From Arthrobacter sp. OV608 (GTDB taxonomy: Bacteria > Actinomycetota > Actinomycetes > Actinomycetales > Micrococcaceae): a stretch of 64,000 nt of DNA. Below, piece after piece: positions 33,389-42,068 of this stretch. Under the pieces are notes generated by a model. The model saw only the letters and a program-made list of their open reading frames with translations, did not search any database and had not been told where the DNA came from. The position numbers and the translations under genes are program-made. How positions within the stretch are numbered: the first letter of the stretch is position 1; each line of letters starts with the position of its first letter. Where the stretch lies: NCBI GenBank assembly GCA_900110595.1, contig FOEZ01000007.1:186001-250000 (forward strand). Reading direction: 5' to 3'.

Positions 33389-34117
33389 ATGAGTTTGGAT
33401 GGCCAGCTTCCCCCCAAAATGCGACTGCTTCGTGCAGCGGCGGAGTTGTTGGCAAAATCCGCGGGAGCCCCCGTTTCCACCCGCCAGATTACGCAGCTGG
33501 CGGGGGTATCGGCTCCCACGCTTTACCACCACTTCGGTGACAAGGAAGGTCTGTTCGACGCCGTCGTCGCCGCAGGGTTTGAAGAGTATGTAGCGGGTGA
33601 AAGGGATTTCGCCCCCTCCGGACAGCCGCTCGAGGATATCCGGAGAATGTGGGACAACCACGTGCAGTTCGGGCTTAACCAGCCGGAGCTGTACCTGGTG
33701 ATGTTCGGCAATATCCGCCCGGAAAGCCGCCCGGCCATCGTTGCAGACGCCGAGGCTCTGATGGAGGAGATGCTGAACAAGGCAGCGGCGGCGGGCCAGC
33801 TGAACGTCCAGCCCCGGGAGGCAGCCAGGTCCATCCTGGCCGCCAATGTGGGCGTGACGCTGATGCTGATTGCGGAGCCCGCCTCCGAACGGAACCTCGA
33901 ACTGTCCACCATGACCCGGGACGCCATGATTTTTGCGGTGTCAGCCGAGCCCGCCAGCGGGGCGGCGCCGGAGGACACCGGAAAGTCCTCGGTGGTGGTG
34001 GCCGCGATCGCCCTGAACGCCGCACTTCAGGCCTCGCACTCAGACCAGCTCTCCAGCTCGGAACTCAAACTCTTCCTCGAATGGCTTCACCGCATCTCCA
34101 CAAGCCCGGCAGGCTGA
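33389..34117 (+). CDS. TetR family regulator of the mannitol PTS locus
   Basis: A 242-residue TetR protein. The HTH is ISTRQITQLAGVSAPTLYHHF-like (residues about 30-50: RQITQLAGVSAPTLYHHFGD). The C-terminal domain is all-helical and longer than average, with a Ser/Ala-rich stretch near 195. It lies directly upstream of mtlA on the same strand and divergent from ptsI. MtlR-type control of mannitol genes in actinobacteria often uses other families, so its role here is inferred from position and the palindrome in its promoter. No ribosome-binding site precedes the ATG. Confidence 0.85.
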   Translation: MSLDGQLPPKMRLLRAAAELLAKSAGAPVSTRQITQLAGVSAPTLYHHFGDKEGLFDAVVAAGFEEYVAGERDFAPSGQPLEDIRRMWDNHVQFGLNQPELYLVMFGNIRPESRPAIVADAEALMEEMLNKAAAAGQLNVQPREAARSILAANVGVTLMLIAEPASERNLELSTMTRDAMIFAVSAEPASGAAPEDTGKSSVVVAAIALNAALQASHSDQLSSSELKLFLEWLHRISTSPAG

Positions 34118-34200
34118 AAAACGCCAGAACGTCCAGCAGTACGTCGTCGTAAATATCGGACCATCCTGCGCAGCCGCAGGAATGACGGTTAGGAAATCAC

Positions 34201-36282
34201 ATGGCAACAGAGACAGTTGCAAAACCCCGCACCAGCGCGCGCGTGCACGTCCAAAAGTTCGGGACCTTCCTGTCCGGAATGATCATGCCCAACATCGGCG
34301 CCTTTATTGCCTGGGGCCTGATCACCGCCCTCTTCATTGAAAAGGGCTGGATCCCCGTCCCCGAACTGGGCGGCTTTGGCACCAACGCGGCGGGCAAGCC
34401 GAACACCGGCCTCGTGGGGCCAATGATCACCTATCTGCTGCCGCTCCTGATCGCCTACACCGGCGGCCGGATGGTGTACGACGTACGCGGTGGCGTGGTT
34501 GGTGCCATCGGCACCATGGGTGTCATTATCGGCGCCGGCATTCCGATGTTCATCGGCGCCATGATCATGGGCCCCCTGGGCGGCTGGACCATGAAGAAGA
34601 TCGATTCGCTCTGGGACGGCAAGATCCGCCCCGGCTTCGAGATGCTGGTCAACAACTTCTCGGCGGGCATCTGGGGTGCCATATTGGCGCTGCTTGGCTT
34701 CTACGGGATCGCCCCGCTGGTTTCGGCCTTCAGCACCGGCGCCGGCAACGTGGTCCAGTTCCTGGTCAACAACGGCCTGCTGCCGCTCACCAGCATCTTC
34801 ATTGAGCCGGCCAAGGTCCTTTTCCTGAACAACGCCATCAACCACGGCGTGCTCACCCCGCTGGGCATCCAGCAGTCCCTCGACCAGGGCAAATCCATCC
34901 TGTTCCTGCTCGAAGCCAACCCCGGCCCGGGACTTGGACTCCTGCTCGCGTACATGTTCTTCGGAAAAGGGGCAGCCAAGGCCTCCGCTCCCGGTGCAGC
35001 CATCATCCACTTCCTGGGCGGCATCCACGAGATCTACTTCCCGTATGTCCTGATGCGCCCGCTGCTCATCCTGGCAACAATCGCCGGCGGCATGACGGGC
35101 ATCGCCACGCTCGCCATCACCAACTCCGGCCTGGTGGCTCCATCCGCCCCCGGCTCCATCTTCGCGGTGCTGGCCCAGACATCCAGGGACAGCTACCTTG
35201 GGGTGATCCTGGCGGTACTCCTGGCTACGGCAGTCTCCTTCCTGGTGGCCTCGGTCATCCTGAAGACCACCAAGCACAGCGATGAGGTGGACCTCAACGA
35301 CGCCACCTCCCGCATGGAGCAGATGAAGGGCAAGAAGAGCTCTGTGGCTTCCACCCTCACCGGTGCCCGCGCAGCTGCCGGGGCAGGCGGAGTGGGCGTC
35401 CTCGCCGGCCCGGTGCGCAACATCGTGTTCGCGTGCGACGCCGGTATGGGCTCCAGTGCCATGGGCGCCTCCGTGCTGCGGAACAAGATCAAGGCTGCCG
35501 GGTTCCCGGACGTCAAGGTCACCAATGCCTCCATCGCCAACCTCAACGACACCTACGACGTTGTGGTCACCCACCAGGACCTCACCGAACGTGCAAAGCC
35601 GGCAACGTCCAGTGCTGTGCACTATTCAGTGGACAACTTCATGAACAGCCCCCGGTACGACGAAATCGTGGAGCTGGTCCGGGAAAGCAACACCGAGGGC
35701 AGCACGGCAACCGAGGGCCCGGATGCGGGTGCGGGGACCCCCGGCGGCGCGTCAGCCTCACAATCTGCAAGGGGTCCTGCGGCCGGAGCAGCAGCGGCCG
35801 GTACCACCGCCGTCGGAGGTTCCGAAACCGAAGCCTCAGGGGCGGGCACGGGCGAGATCCTGGCCCGGGAGAGCGTGGTGCTCAACGGCTCAGCCACCAC
35901 CCGTGACGCCGCCATTGACGAAGCCGGCCGGCTCCTGCTGGCCCGCGGCGCCGTGGATGAGGACTACGTCCGGGCCATGCACGAGCGCGAACAGTCCGTG
36001 TCCACCTACATGGGCAGCTTCCTGGCCATCCCGCACGGAACCAACGCTGCAAAGGACCACATCCGAAAGTCCGCGGTGTCCGTGATCCGCTACCCCGATG
36101 GCATTGACTGGAACGGCAAGCAGGTCAAGTTCGTGGTGGGCGTTGCCGGCATCAACAACGAGCACCTGCACATCCTGTCCTCCATCGCGAAGGTCTTCAC
36201 CAACAAGGAACAGGTGGCCCGGCTGGAGGCGGCAACGTCCGAGGACGAGATCCTGGAACTCTTCGGAAAGGTCAACGCATAG
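34201..36282 (+). CDS. mtlA: Mannitol-specific PTS enzyme IICBA
   Basis: A 693-residue transporter that takes up mannitol and phosphorylates it. Residues about 15-345 are the membrane EIIC domain (MIMPNIGAFIAWGLITALFI; later GGIHEIYFPYVLMRP, where GGIHE is the mannitol-binding motif). EIIB starts near 405 with phosphorylated Cys412 in FACDAGMGSSAMG. A Gly/Ala/Ser/Thr-rich linker of about 60 residues follows, and EIIA starts near 550 with His612 in IPHGTNAAKDH. TAGGAAATCAC precedes the ATG. Its stop shares a base with the mtlD start, so the two are coupled. Confidence 0.97.
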   Translation: MATETVAKPRTSARVHVQKFGTFLSGMIMPNIGAFIAWGLITALFIEKGWIPVPELGGFGTNAAGKPNTGLVGPMITYLLPLLIAYTGGRMVYDVRGGVVGAIGTMGVIIGAGIPMFIGAMIMGPLGGWTMKKIDSLWDGKIRPGFEMLVNNFSAGIWGAILALLGFYGIAPLVSAFSTGAGNVVQFLVNNGLLPLTSIFIEPAKVLFLNNAINHGVLTPLGIQQSLDQGKSILFLLEANPGPGLGLLLAYMFFGKGAAKASAPGAAIIHFLGGIHEIYFPYVLMRPLLILATIAGGMTGIATLAITNSGLVAPSAPGSIFAVLAQTSRDSYLGVILAVLLATAVSFLVASVILKTTKHSDEVDLNDATSRMEQMKGKKSSVASTLTGARAAAGAGGVGVLAGPVRNIVFACDAGMGSSAMGASVLRNKIKAAGFPDVKVTNASIANLNDTYDVVVTHQDLTERAKPATSSAVHYSVDNFMNSPRYDEIVELVRESNTEGSTATEGPDAGAGTPGGASASQSARGPAAGAAAAGTTAVGGSETEASGAGTGEILARESVVLNGSATTRDAAIDEAGRLLLARGAVDEDYVRAMHEREQSVSTYMGSFLAIPHGTNAAKDHIRKSAVSVIRYPDGIDWNGKQVKFVVGVAGINNEHLHILSSIAKVFTNKEQVARLEAATSEDEILELFGKVNA

Positions 36283-37445
36283 TGAAGGCAGTACATTTCG
36301 GGGCAGGAAATATCGGGCGTGGCTTCGTAGGCCTGCTCCTGCACGACGCCGGCTATGAGGTGGTGTTCGCCGACGTCGCCGAGGAGCTGATCAACCAGCT
36401 CTCGGTGGCGGACAGCTACGCCGTGCACGAGGTGGGCGAAAACCCGGCCGTGCGGACGGTGGACAACTTCCGGGCGTTGAACTCCACCACCCAGGAAGCT
36501 GAGCTGGTCGAGGAAATCGCGACGGCGGACATCGTTACCACCGCGGTGGGGCCGCACATCCTCAAGTTCGTGGCTCCCGTGATTGCCAGGGGCATCGTGG
36601 CCAGGGAGCCAGGCCTGCCGCCGCTGCAGGTCATGGCCTGCGAGAACGCGATCAACGCCACGGACATCCTGGCCAAGGAGGTGGCCTCCCAGCCGGGGGC
36701 CGCCGCCGGGGCGCTGGACGGCAAGGCAGTGTTCGCGAACACCGCGGTGGACCGGATCGTGCCCAACCAGGAAGCCGGCCAGGGCCTCGACGTCACTGTG
36801 GAAACCTTCTATGAATGGGTCATTGACCGCACTGCCTTCGGTGGTTCCGCGCCGGTGATTCCGGGAGCCACGTTTGTGGACGAGCTCTCGCCGTACATCG
36901 AGCGGAAGCTGTTTACGGTGAACACGGGCCACGCTTCGGCCGCCTACCTCGGGTTCGAAGCGGGCCTGGAGAAGATTTCCGATGCCATGGCGGACCAGGA
37001 CGTTGCCGAGGACGTGCGGGCCGTGCTGGAGGAAACCAAGCAGCTCCTGGTCAGCAAGCACGGCTTCAGCAACGACGAACAGGAAGCCTACGTCCAGAAG
37101 ATCCTGGTCCGCTTCTCCAACCCGTACCTGCCGGACACGGTCAACCGGGTGGGCCGCGCCCCACTGCGGAAGCTGAGCCGGCACGAGCGCTTCATCGGCC
37201 CGGCTGCCGAACTCGCCGAACGGGGGGTGGTTCCGGAGGCCCTGCTTGGCGCCATCGCGGCAGCCCTGCGCTTCAACGACCCCGCCGACACCGAGGCAAC
37301 CGAGCTGGCTGACATCCTGGCGGCGAGCAGCCCCGCCGACGCCACGGCCAAAATTACGGGTCTGGAGCCGGAGCACCCGCTGTTCAACGCCGTGGCCACG
37401 CTCGTAGAAGAACGCCAGGCGGAGATGACCCGCACTCCCGCCTGA
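36282..37445 (+). CDS. mtlD: Mannitol-1-phosphate 5-dehydrogenase
   Basis: A 387-residue NAD-dependent enzyme that oxidises mannitol 1-phosphate to fructose 6-phosphate. The start MKAVHFGAGNIGRGFVG is the nucleotide-binding loop of the polyol dehydrogenase family. MACENAINATDIL and the catalytic block YIERKLFTVNTGHASAAYLG with its lysine are diagnostic. RFSNPYLPDTVNRVGRAPLR is the C-terminal family element. It starts with GTG overlapping the mtlA stop by one base and ends the operon ahead of a strong terminator. Confidence 0.96.
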   Translation: MKAVHFGAGNIGRGFVGLLLHDAGYEVVFADVAEELINQLSVADSYAVHEVGENPAVRTVDNFRALNSTTQEAELVEEIATADIVTTAVGPHILKFVAPVIARGIVAREPGLPPLQVMACENAINATDILAKEVASQPGAAAGALDGKAVFANTAVDRIVPNQEAGQGLDVTVETFYEWVIDRTAFGGSAPVIPGATFVDELSPYIERKLFTVNTGHASAAYLGFEAGLEKISDAMADQDVAEDVRAVLEETKQLLVSKHGFSNDEQEAYVQKILVRFSNPYLPDTVNRVGRAPLRKLSRHERFIGPAAELAERGVVPEALLGAIAAALRFNDPADTEATELADILAASSPADATAKITGLEPEHPLFNAVATLVEERQAEMTRTPA

Positions 37446-37459
37446 CCGCAGTCCCCATC

Positions 37460-37493
37460 ACGACGCCGGCACCCACCTGGGTGCCGGCGTCGT
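37460..37493 (+). terminator. Terminator of the mannitol operon
   Basis: Perfect 15-bp arms ACGACGCCGGCACCC and GGGTGCCGGCGTCGT around an ACCT loop, 15 nt past the mtlD stop and followed by TCTGTGTG. It is a strong GC stem with a modest T-rich tail. Confidence 0.85.
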
Positions 37494-37545
37494 TCTGTGT
37501 GATCTCTCCCACTTAGGCCCAAATACGGCCCCTTCCGCTTTGAAG

Positions 37546-37580
37546 TTAGCCTGCCCTTACTAATAGGCTCTGGACTATTA
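37546..37580 (+). promoter_or_regulatory. Possible iron box and second palindrome before the siderophore operon
   Basis: TTAG-N10-CTAA at 37546-37563 resembles the outer half-sites of a DtxR/IdeR iron box (consensus TTAGGTTAGGCTAACCTAA), though the centre matches poorly. It is joined to a perfect TAATAG-N8-CTATTA palindrome at 37561-37580. Both lie 40-75 bp before the GTG. Iron repression is expected for such a transporter; which element is used is open. Confidence 0.4.
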
Positions 37581-37620
37581 CGCAACGTGGTTGTGATGTA
37601 TTAGTCGACTGGAGAACAAC

Positions 37621-38568
37621 GTGAAGAAGAAGCTTTCGAGCTACCTGGGGGCACTGGCTGCGGGAGCGGCGCTCTTGACCGTAACGGCATGCGGAGGAAA
37701 CGCGACGGCCACCCCGGCCGAGGAAGCCACCACCATCACCGTGGAGCACGCGCAGGGCAGTACCGCCAACGTGCCCGTCAACCCGGAGAAGGTCTTCACG
37801 TTCGACCTCGGCGTCCTGGACACCCTCGATGCGCTCGGTGTCGAGCCTGCCGGAGTGCCCGAAGCCGCCTACCCCGAGGCGCTGGCAAAGTACTCGGACG
37901 CCAAATACGCCAAGATCGGTTCACTGAAGGAGCCGGACTTCGAAGCCGTCAGCGCCGGCGGCCCGGACCTCATCATCATTTCCGGACGCACCGCCGGTGC
38001 CTATGAGGAACTGAGCAAGATCGCCCCCACCATCGACCTGTCCATCGATGCGGCCCAGCCGATGGAAAGCTTCAAGGCCCAGACCGAAAAGCTTGGAACC
38101 ATCTTCAACAAGTCAGCGGAAGTGGAAAAGCAGCTCGCGGCAGTTGATGCCACCGTTTCTGACACCAAGTCCAAGGCGGCCAACGCTGGCAAAGGCCTCA
38201 TCGTCCTGACCTCAGGCGGCGAAGTCACCGCCTACGGGGCGGGCTCCCGGTTCGGCATCATCCACGACGTCCTCGGGGTACCTACGGCCGCCGACGTCAA
38301 GGTGGACGGCAGCCACGGTGAGGCCATCTCCTTCGAGTACATCAAGCAGGCCAACCCGGACATCCTGTACGTCATCAACCGCGACACCGCTGTGGGCACC
38401 GAAGCCTCCGCCGCCAACCCCATCCTGGATAACGAACTGGTGCAGTCCACCAATGCCGCCAAGAACAACAAGGTGGTCAACCTTGACCCCGCCGGCTGGT
38501 ACGTGGTGGGCTACGGCCTGAACAACGTCAAAGCGATGGTGGACGCAGTCGCCGCCTCCGTGGCGTAA
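37621..38568 (+). CDS. Siderophore ABC transporter substrate-binding lipoprotein (FatB/CeuE-like)
   Basis: A 315-residue lipoprotein. The GTG-started signal ends at the lipobox LTVTAC. The mature protein has the FecB/PeripBP_2 plan: VEHAQGSTANVPVNPEKVFT at the start, the link strand LDTLDALGVEPAGVPEAAYP, GGPDLIIISGRTAGAYEELS, and FEYIKQANPDILYVINRD. The 'KIAPTIDLSID' type element follows. It binds a ferric siderophore, probably a catecholate by likeness to FatB/YclQ. It heads a four-gene importer. An upstream ACTGGAGAACAAC gives the ribosome-binding site. Confidence 0.92.
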   Translation: MKKKLSSYLGALAAGAALLTVTACGGNATATPAEEATTITVEHAQGSTANVPVNPEKVFTFDLGVLDTLDALGVEPAGVPEAAYPEALAKYSDAKYAKIGSLKEPDFEAVSAGGPDLIIISGRTAGAYEELSKIAPTIDLSIDAAQPMESFKAQTEKLGTIFNKSAEVEKQLAAVDATVSDTKSKAANAGKGLIVLTSGGEVTAYGAGSRFGIIHDVLGVPTAADVKVDGSHGEAISFEYIKQANPDILYVINRDTAVGTEASAANPILDNELVQSTNAAKNNKVVNLDPAGWYVVGYGLNNVKAMVDAVAASVA

Positions 38569-38589
38569 CGCCCAGGGTTCCAGACTCCC

Positions 38590-39597
38590 ATGACCGCCAC
38601 CGCCGTGCGCCCCCTCGCGCCGGCAACACGCAGCCGGGCCCGCCACAGTGCAGGCCTGGCTGCGGCCGCAGTTGCTGTTCTTGCCCTCGCCGCCGCCAGC
38701 ATGTTCGTCGGCGTCAGCGATGTTTCCCTTCCCGCCCTGTTGTCAGGGGATCCGGCCACGGCGGAGGTCTTCTGGATCTCCCGCGTGCCGCGCACGCTCG
38801 CAGTGCTGCTCGCCGGGATGGCCGTGGCCGTTGCCGGCCTGATCATGCAGCTGATGGCCCGGAACCGCTTCGTGGAGCCGTCCACCGTAGGCACCGTGGA
38901 GTCCGCCACCCTGGGGATCCTGGTGGTCGCGGTCTTTGCCCCGCAGGCTCCGGTGCCCGCCAAAATGGTCGTGGCCAGCGGCTTTGCGTTGCTGGGGACT
39001 GCGCTGTTCCTGGCCATCCTGCGCCGCCTCCCGGCCCGGAACACCCTCCTTATCCCGCTGGTGGGCATCATGCTGGGCGGAGTCATCGGGGCGGTCACCA
39101 CTTTCTTCGCCTACCGCTACGACCTGCTGCAGACCCTGAGCAACTGGATGATCGGTGACTTCTCCGGCGTGCTGCGGGGCCGCTATGAGCTGCTCTGGAT
39201 CGTCGCCGTCCTTATGCTGCTGGGCATGCTGGGCGCAGACCGGTTCACCGTGGCCGGAATGGGTCAGGACTTCACCACCAACCTTGGCCTGAATTACGGC
39301 CGGACCATGCGGCTGGGCCTGGTGATCGTCTCCCTGATCTCGGCCGTAGTGGTAACGACAGTGGGCGCCGTGCCCTTCCTGGGGCTGGTGGTTCCCAACA
39401 TCGTGTCCCTCATTTTTGGCGACAACCTCCGCCGCGCCGTCCCGTGGACCGCCCTGTTCGGCGCCGCGTTCGTGCTGGTCTGCGACATCATCGGCCGGAC
39501 CATCCGCTACCCCTACGAGGTGCCTGTGGGCATGGTGATGTCCGTGCTGGGCGCCGTCATCTTCCTCGTCCTGATCCTGAGGAAGCGCAATGCCTGA
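38590..39597 (+). CDS. Siderophore ABC transporter permease 1 (FecCD family)
   Basis: A 335-residue permease with about nine membrane helices. VFWISRVPRTLAVLLAGMAV is the classic FecCD opening ('R.PR.l.a.l.G..La'), LGIMLGGV-type and GAVPFLGLVVPNIVSLIFGD are the conserved P-H-G loop and export-gate segments, and the ending YEVPVGMVMSVLGAVIFLVL is typical. It pairs with the next permease, whose start lies 8 nt inside its end. Together they carry the ferric siderophore across the membrane. Confidence 0.93.
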   Translation: MTATAVRPLAPATRSRARHSAGLAAAAVAVLALAAASMFVGVSDVSLPALLSGDPATAEVFWISRVPRTLAVLLAGMAVAVAGLIMQLMARNRFVEPSTVGTVESATLGILVVAVFAPQAPVPAKMVVASGFALLGTALFLAILRRLPARNTLLIPLVGIMLGGVIGAVTTFFAYRYDLLQTLSNWMIGDFSGVLRGRYELLWIVAVLMLLGMLGADRFTVAGMGQDFTTNLGLNYGRTMRLGLVIVSLISAVVVTTVGAVPFLGLVVPNIVSLIFGDNLRRAVPWTALFGAAFVLVCDIIGRTIRYPYEVPVGMVMSVLGAVIFLVLILRKRNA

Positions 39598-40642
39598 AAG
39601 CCCAACGCTGCAGCCGCCGGTGAAGGAACGGCCTGCCTCCACGGCTCCGGCCGCAGTCGGAGGGGCGCATCGGCTCAAAGCTGCCGTCCGGAACGCCTCA
39701 CCGCGCCTGGTGACGGGCATCCTGCTCGTGGTGACTGCCGCCGTCGTCTGCTTCTTCCTGTTCTTCGAGCTCAAGGGCAACGTGGGCTACATCCTGCCGC
39801 GCCGGGCCATCAAGGTGGCAGCCATGCTGCTGGTGGCCGTGGCTGTGGGGGTTTCGACGCTCCTGTTCCAGACGGTCACCGCGAACCGGATCCTCACTCC
39901 GTCCATCATGGGTTTCGACTCGCTCTACATCCTGGTGCAGACGGTGATGACGTTCACCCTTGGCGCTGCCGCGGTGGTGGCCGCCCCGCCCATGCTCCAG
40001 TTCGGGGCTGAGGTGCTGCTGATGGTGGCGTTCAGCGCGCTGCTGTACCGCTGGATGTTCACCGGTGCCACCCGTTCCCTGCACCTGCTCCTGCTGGTGG
40101 GCGTCATCCTGGGCAGCCTGTTCCGCGGCCTGTCCTCGCTGCTGCAGCGGCTGATGGAGCCCAGCGAGTTCATCATCCTGCAGGACCTGTTTTTCGCGAG
40201 CTTCAACAACGTGGACCCGGCGTTGCTCGGGGTTTCCGCCATCATTATTGCCGCCGTCTGTGCCGTTGCCTGGCGGGCGCGGCACACGCTGGATGTCCTG
40301 GCTCTGGGCCGTGACGTGGCCATCAACGTGGGTGTGGACCACCGCGCGGTGGTGATGCGGGTGCTGCTGGGCTGCTCCTTGCTGGTGGCGGTGTCCACCG
40401 CTCTGGTGGGGCCGGTGACCTTCTTTGGACTGCTGGTGGTGAGCCTGGGCTACCAGCTGTGCCGCGGCTTCAGCCACGCCTGGCTGCTGCCCATCGTGGT
40501 GCTGATCGGCGCCGTTGCTCTGGTGGGCGGGCAGCTGCTCCTGGAGAAGGTGTTCGGCTTCGGCACCGCGCTGAGCGTGGTCATCGAATTTACCGGCGGC
40601 ATTCTCTTCCTATACCTCCTCCTGAAAGGGTCGCTGAAATGA
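39590..40642 (+). CDS. Siderophore ABC transporter permease 2 (FecCD family)
   Basis: A 350-residue permease with about nine helices and a 40-residue cytosolic Pro/Ala-rich head. RRAIKVAAMLLVAVAVGVST and ANRILTPSIMGFDSLYILVQ match the YclO/FatC type, and GPVTFFGLLVVSLGYQLCRG matches the 'GpI.FvGLivPhi.R' segment. The heterodimer with permease 1 is expected. Its TGA overlaps the ATPase ATG (ATGA at 40639). Confidence 0.92.
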   Translation: MPESPTLQPPVKERPASTAPAAVGGAHRLKAAVRNASPRLVTGILLVVTAAVVCFFLFFELKGNVGYILPRRAIKVAAMLLVAVAVGVSTLLFQTVTANRILTPSIMGFDSLYILVQTVMTFTLGAAAVVAAPPMLQFGAEVLLMVAFSALLYRWMFTGATRSLHLLLLVGVILGSLFRGLSSLLQRLMEPSEFIILQDLFFASFNNVDPALLGVSAIIIAAVCAVAWRARHTLDVLALGRDVAINVGVDHRAVVMRVLLGCSLLVAVSTALVGPVTFFGLLVVSLGYQLCRGFSHAWLLPIVVLIGAVALVGGQLLLEKVFGFGTALSVVIEFTGGILFLYLLLKGSLK

Positions 40643-41400
40643 CCATCGCGGTCCGGAACGTCTCCAAGAGCTACGGCGGCCAAGCGGTCCTTGACGACGT
40701 CAGCTGCGTGATCCCCGAGGGTGGCGTCACCTCCATCATCGGCCCCAACGGGGCGGGCAAGTCCACGCTGCTCTCGCTGATCAGCCGGCTGCAGCCGCTC
40801 GAGGCAGGCGTCGTCACAGTGGCCGGGCTGGACGTCGCCGCCACGGACAGCCGGGAGCTGGCCAGGACCATGGCGATCCTCCGTCAGGAGAACCACCTGA
40901 CCATGCGGCTCACCGTCCGGGACCTCGTTGCCTTCGGCAGGTTCCCGCACTCCGGCGGGCGGCCCACCGTGGAGGACCTCGCCAAGGTGGAGGAAGCCAT
41001 CGCCCACCTGGACCTGACCCCCATGGCGGACAAGTTCGTGGATGAACTTTCGGGCGGCCAGCGTCAGCGGGCATTTATCGCCATGGTGCTGGCCCAGGAC
41101 ACCCGGTACCTGCTCCTGGACGAACCGCTGAACAACCTGGACATGAAGCACTCGGTGGAGATGATGCGGCTCCTGCGCCGGCTGGCTGACGAGTTCGGCA
41201 AGACCATCGTCCTGGTGGTCCACGACATCAACTTCGCGTCCTGCTACTCGGACACCATCCTGGCCATGAAGGACGGGCGCCTGGTCCACCAGGGCAGCCC
41301 GCGGCAGATCATGCAGCAGGCCATGCTCCGCGACGTCTACGACATCGACATCCGCATCGAGGACATCGACGGCAACCGGATCGGCGTCTACTTCGCCTGA
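40639..41400 (+). CDS. Siderophore ABC transporter ATPase
   Basis: A 253-residue ABC ATPase. Walker A is GPNGAGKST, the signature is LSGGQRQRAFIAMVLAQ, Walker B is YLLLDEPLNNLD, and the switch histidine is in VVHDINFASCYSD. The YclP/FatE-like ending (YDIDIRIEDIDGNRIGVYF) supports a catecholate siderophore system. The ATG at 40639 overlaps the preceding stop; an upstream in-frame start would read through the permease gene. It completes the operon. Confidence 0.95.
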   Translation: MTIAVRNVSKSYGGQAVLDDVSCVIPEGGVTSIIGPNGAGKSTLLSLISRLQPLEAGVVTVAGLDVAATDSRELARTMAILRQENHLTMRLTVRDLVAFGRFPHSGGRPTVEDLAKVEEAIAHLDLTPMADKFVDELSGGQRQRAFIAMVLAQDTRYLLLDEPLNNLDMKHSVEMMRLLRRLADEFGKTIVLVVHDINFASCYSDTILAMKDGRLVHQGSPRQIMQQAMLRDVYDIDIRIEDIDGNRIGVYFA

Positions 41401-41413
41401 CCCTCCCCGACCC

Positions 41414-41485
41414 CCGCTCACCTGTGGCCGCCTTCCTCCCGACGCCCGCTCACCTGTGGCCGCCTTCCTCCCGACGCCCGCTCAC
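41414..41485. repeat. 32-bp tandem repeat, locus A
   Basis: Two identical 32-bp units starting at 41414 and 41446 (each opening CCGCTCACCTGTGGCCGCCT) and the first 8 bases of a third at 41478; a degraded copy precedes them. It lies between the siderophore operon and a GNAT gene. The unit matches, in reverse complement, the tandem repeat at 45564-45659. Confidence 0.9.
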
Positions 41486-41526
41486 TTTCGTGCGAGGCTG
41501 GGCTGGTGACCTAGAGCCAAGCTGCC

Positions 41527-42027
41527 ATGCCCTTCCTCCTGACCTCCGACGTCGACGGCGGGACCTTCCGCCTGCGCGGCGCCTTACGGGCGGACCTGCC
41601 GGCCATCGTGAGCCTGCTCGCGGACGATTCCCTGGGTTCCGGGCGCGAGCGTGCTGCGGACATGGCGCCCTACGAACGCGCCTTCGAGGCGCTCGACGCC
41701 GACCCTTCCCACCTGCTCATCGTGGGAGAGTTGCTCCCGGGCGGAGGAGGGGACGCGGCTGTTGTCGCCACCTTCCAGCTCAGCTTCCTGCCCGGCATAT
41801 CACGGCAGGGGGCCTGGCGCTCGCAGATCGAGGGGGTGCGGGTTGCGGACAGCCTCCGCGGCAATGGCATCGGCAACGTGATGGTGCAGTGGGCTATCGA
41901 CGAGTCCCGCCGCCGCGGCTGTGCGCTGATGCAGCTGACCACGCACAAAACGCGCCTTGCCGCGCATAGGTTCTATGAGCGGCTCGGGTTTGAAGCCAGC
42001 CACCAAGGCATGAAGCTGACACTCTGA
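41527..42027 (+). CDS. GNAT family N-acetyltransferase
   Basis: A 166-residue acetyltransferase. The acetyl-CoA loop is IEGVRVADSLRGNGIGNVMV (R-G-N-G-I-G), and the C-terminal CALMQLTTHKTRLAAHRFYERLGF matches the typical final strand and helix 'a..fYerlGF'. The first 25 residues (FLLTSDVDGGTFRLRGALRA) lead into the fold. No ribosome-binding site is obvious before the ATG. The substrate is unknown. The MarR-MFS pair follows 40 bp downstream. Confidence 0.85.
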   Translation: MPFLLTSDVDGGTFRLRGALRADLPAIVSLLADDSLGSGRERAADMAPYERAFEALDADPSHLLIVGELLPGGGGDAAVVATFQLSFLPGISRQGAWRSQIEGVRVADSLRGNGIGNVMVQWAIDESRRRGCALMQLTTHKTRLAAHRFYERLGFEASHQGMKLTL

Positions 42028-42037
42028 GCCTTGACCC

Positions 42038-42066
42038 TTAGGTAGCCTAACTGTTAGGCTACCTAA
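42038..42066 (+). promoter_or_regulatory. 29-bp perfect palindromic operator of the MarR-MFS pair
   Basis: TTAGGTAGCCTAAC and its exact complement (42038-42051, 42053-42066) meet at a single T, ending 2 nt before the MarR ATG. TTGACC at 42031-42036 and TTAGGC at 42054-42059 (17-nt spacer) form a promoter overlapped by the palindrome. No room is left for a ribosome-binding site. Autorepression by the MarR protein is the simple reading. Confidence 0.75.
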
Positions 42067-42068
42067 CG

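Noticed and set aside
34189..35622. 477-codon frame antisense to mtlA
   Set aside because: A shadow; mtlA carries the phosphorylation-site Cys and His and the full EII domain order.
41414..41485. CRISPR-like array from 32-bp periodic units
   Set aside because: The units are contiguous without unique spacers, so this is a tandem repeat and not a CRISPR array.
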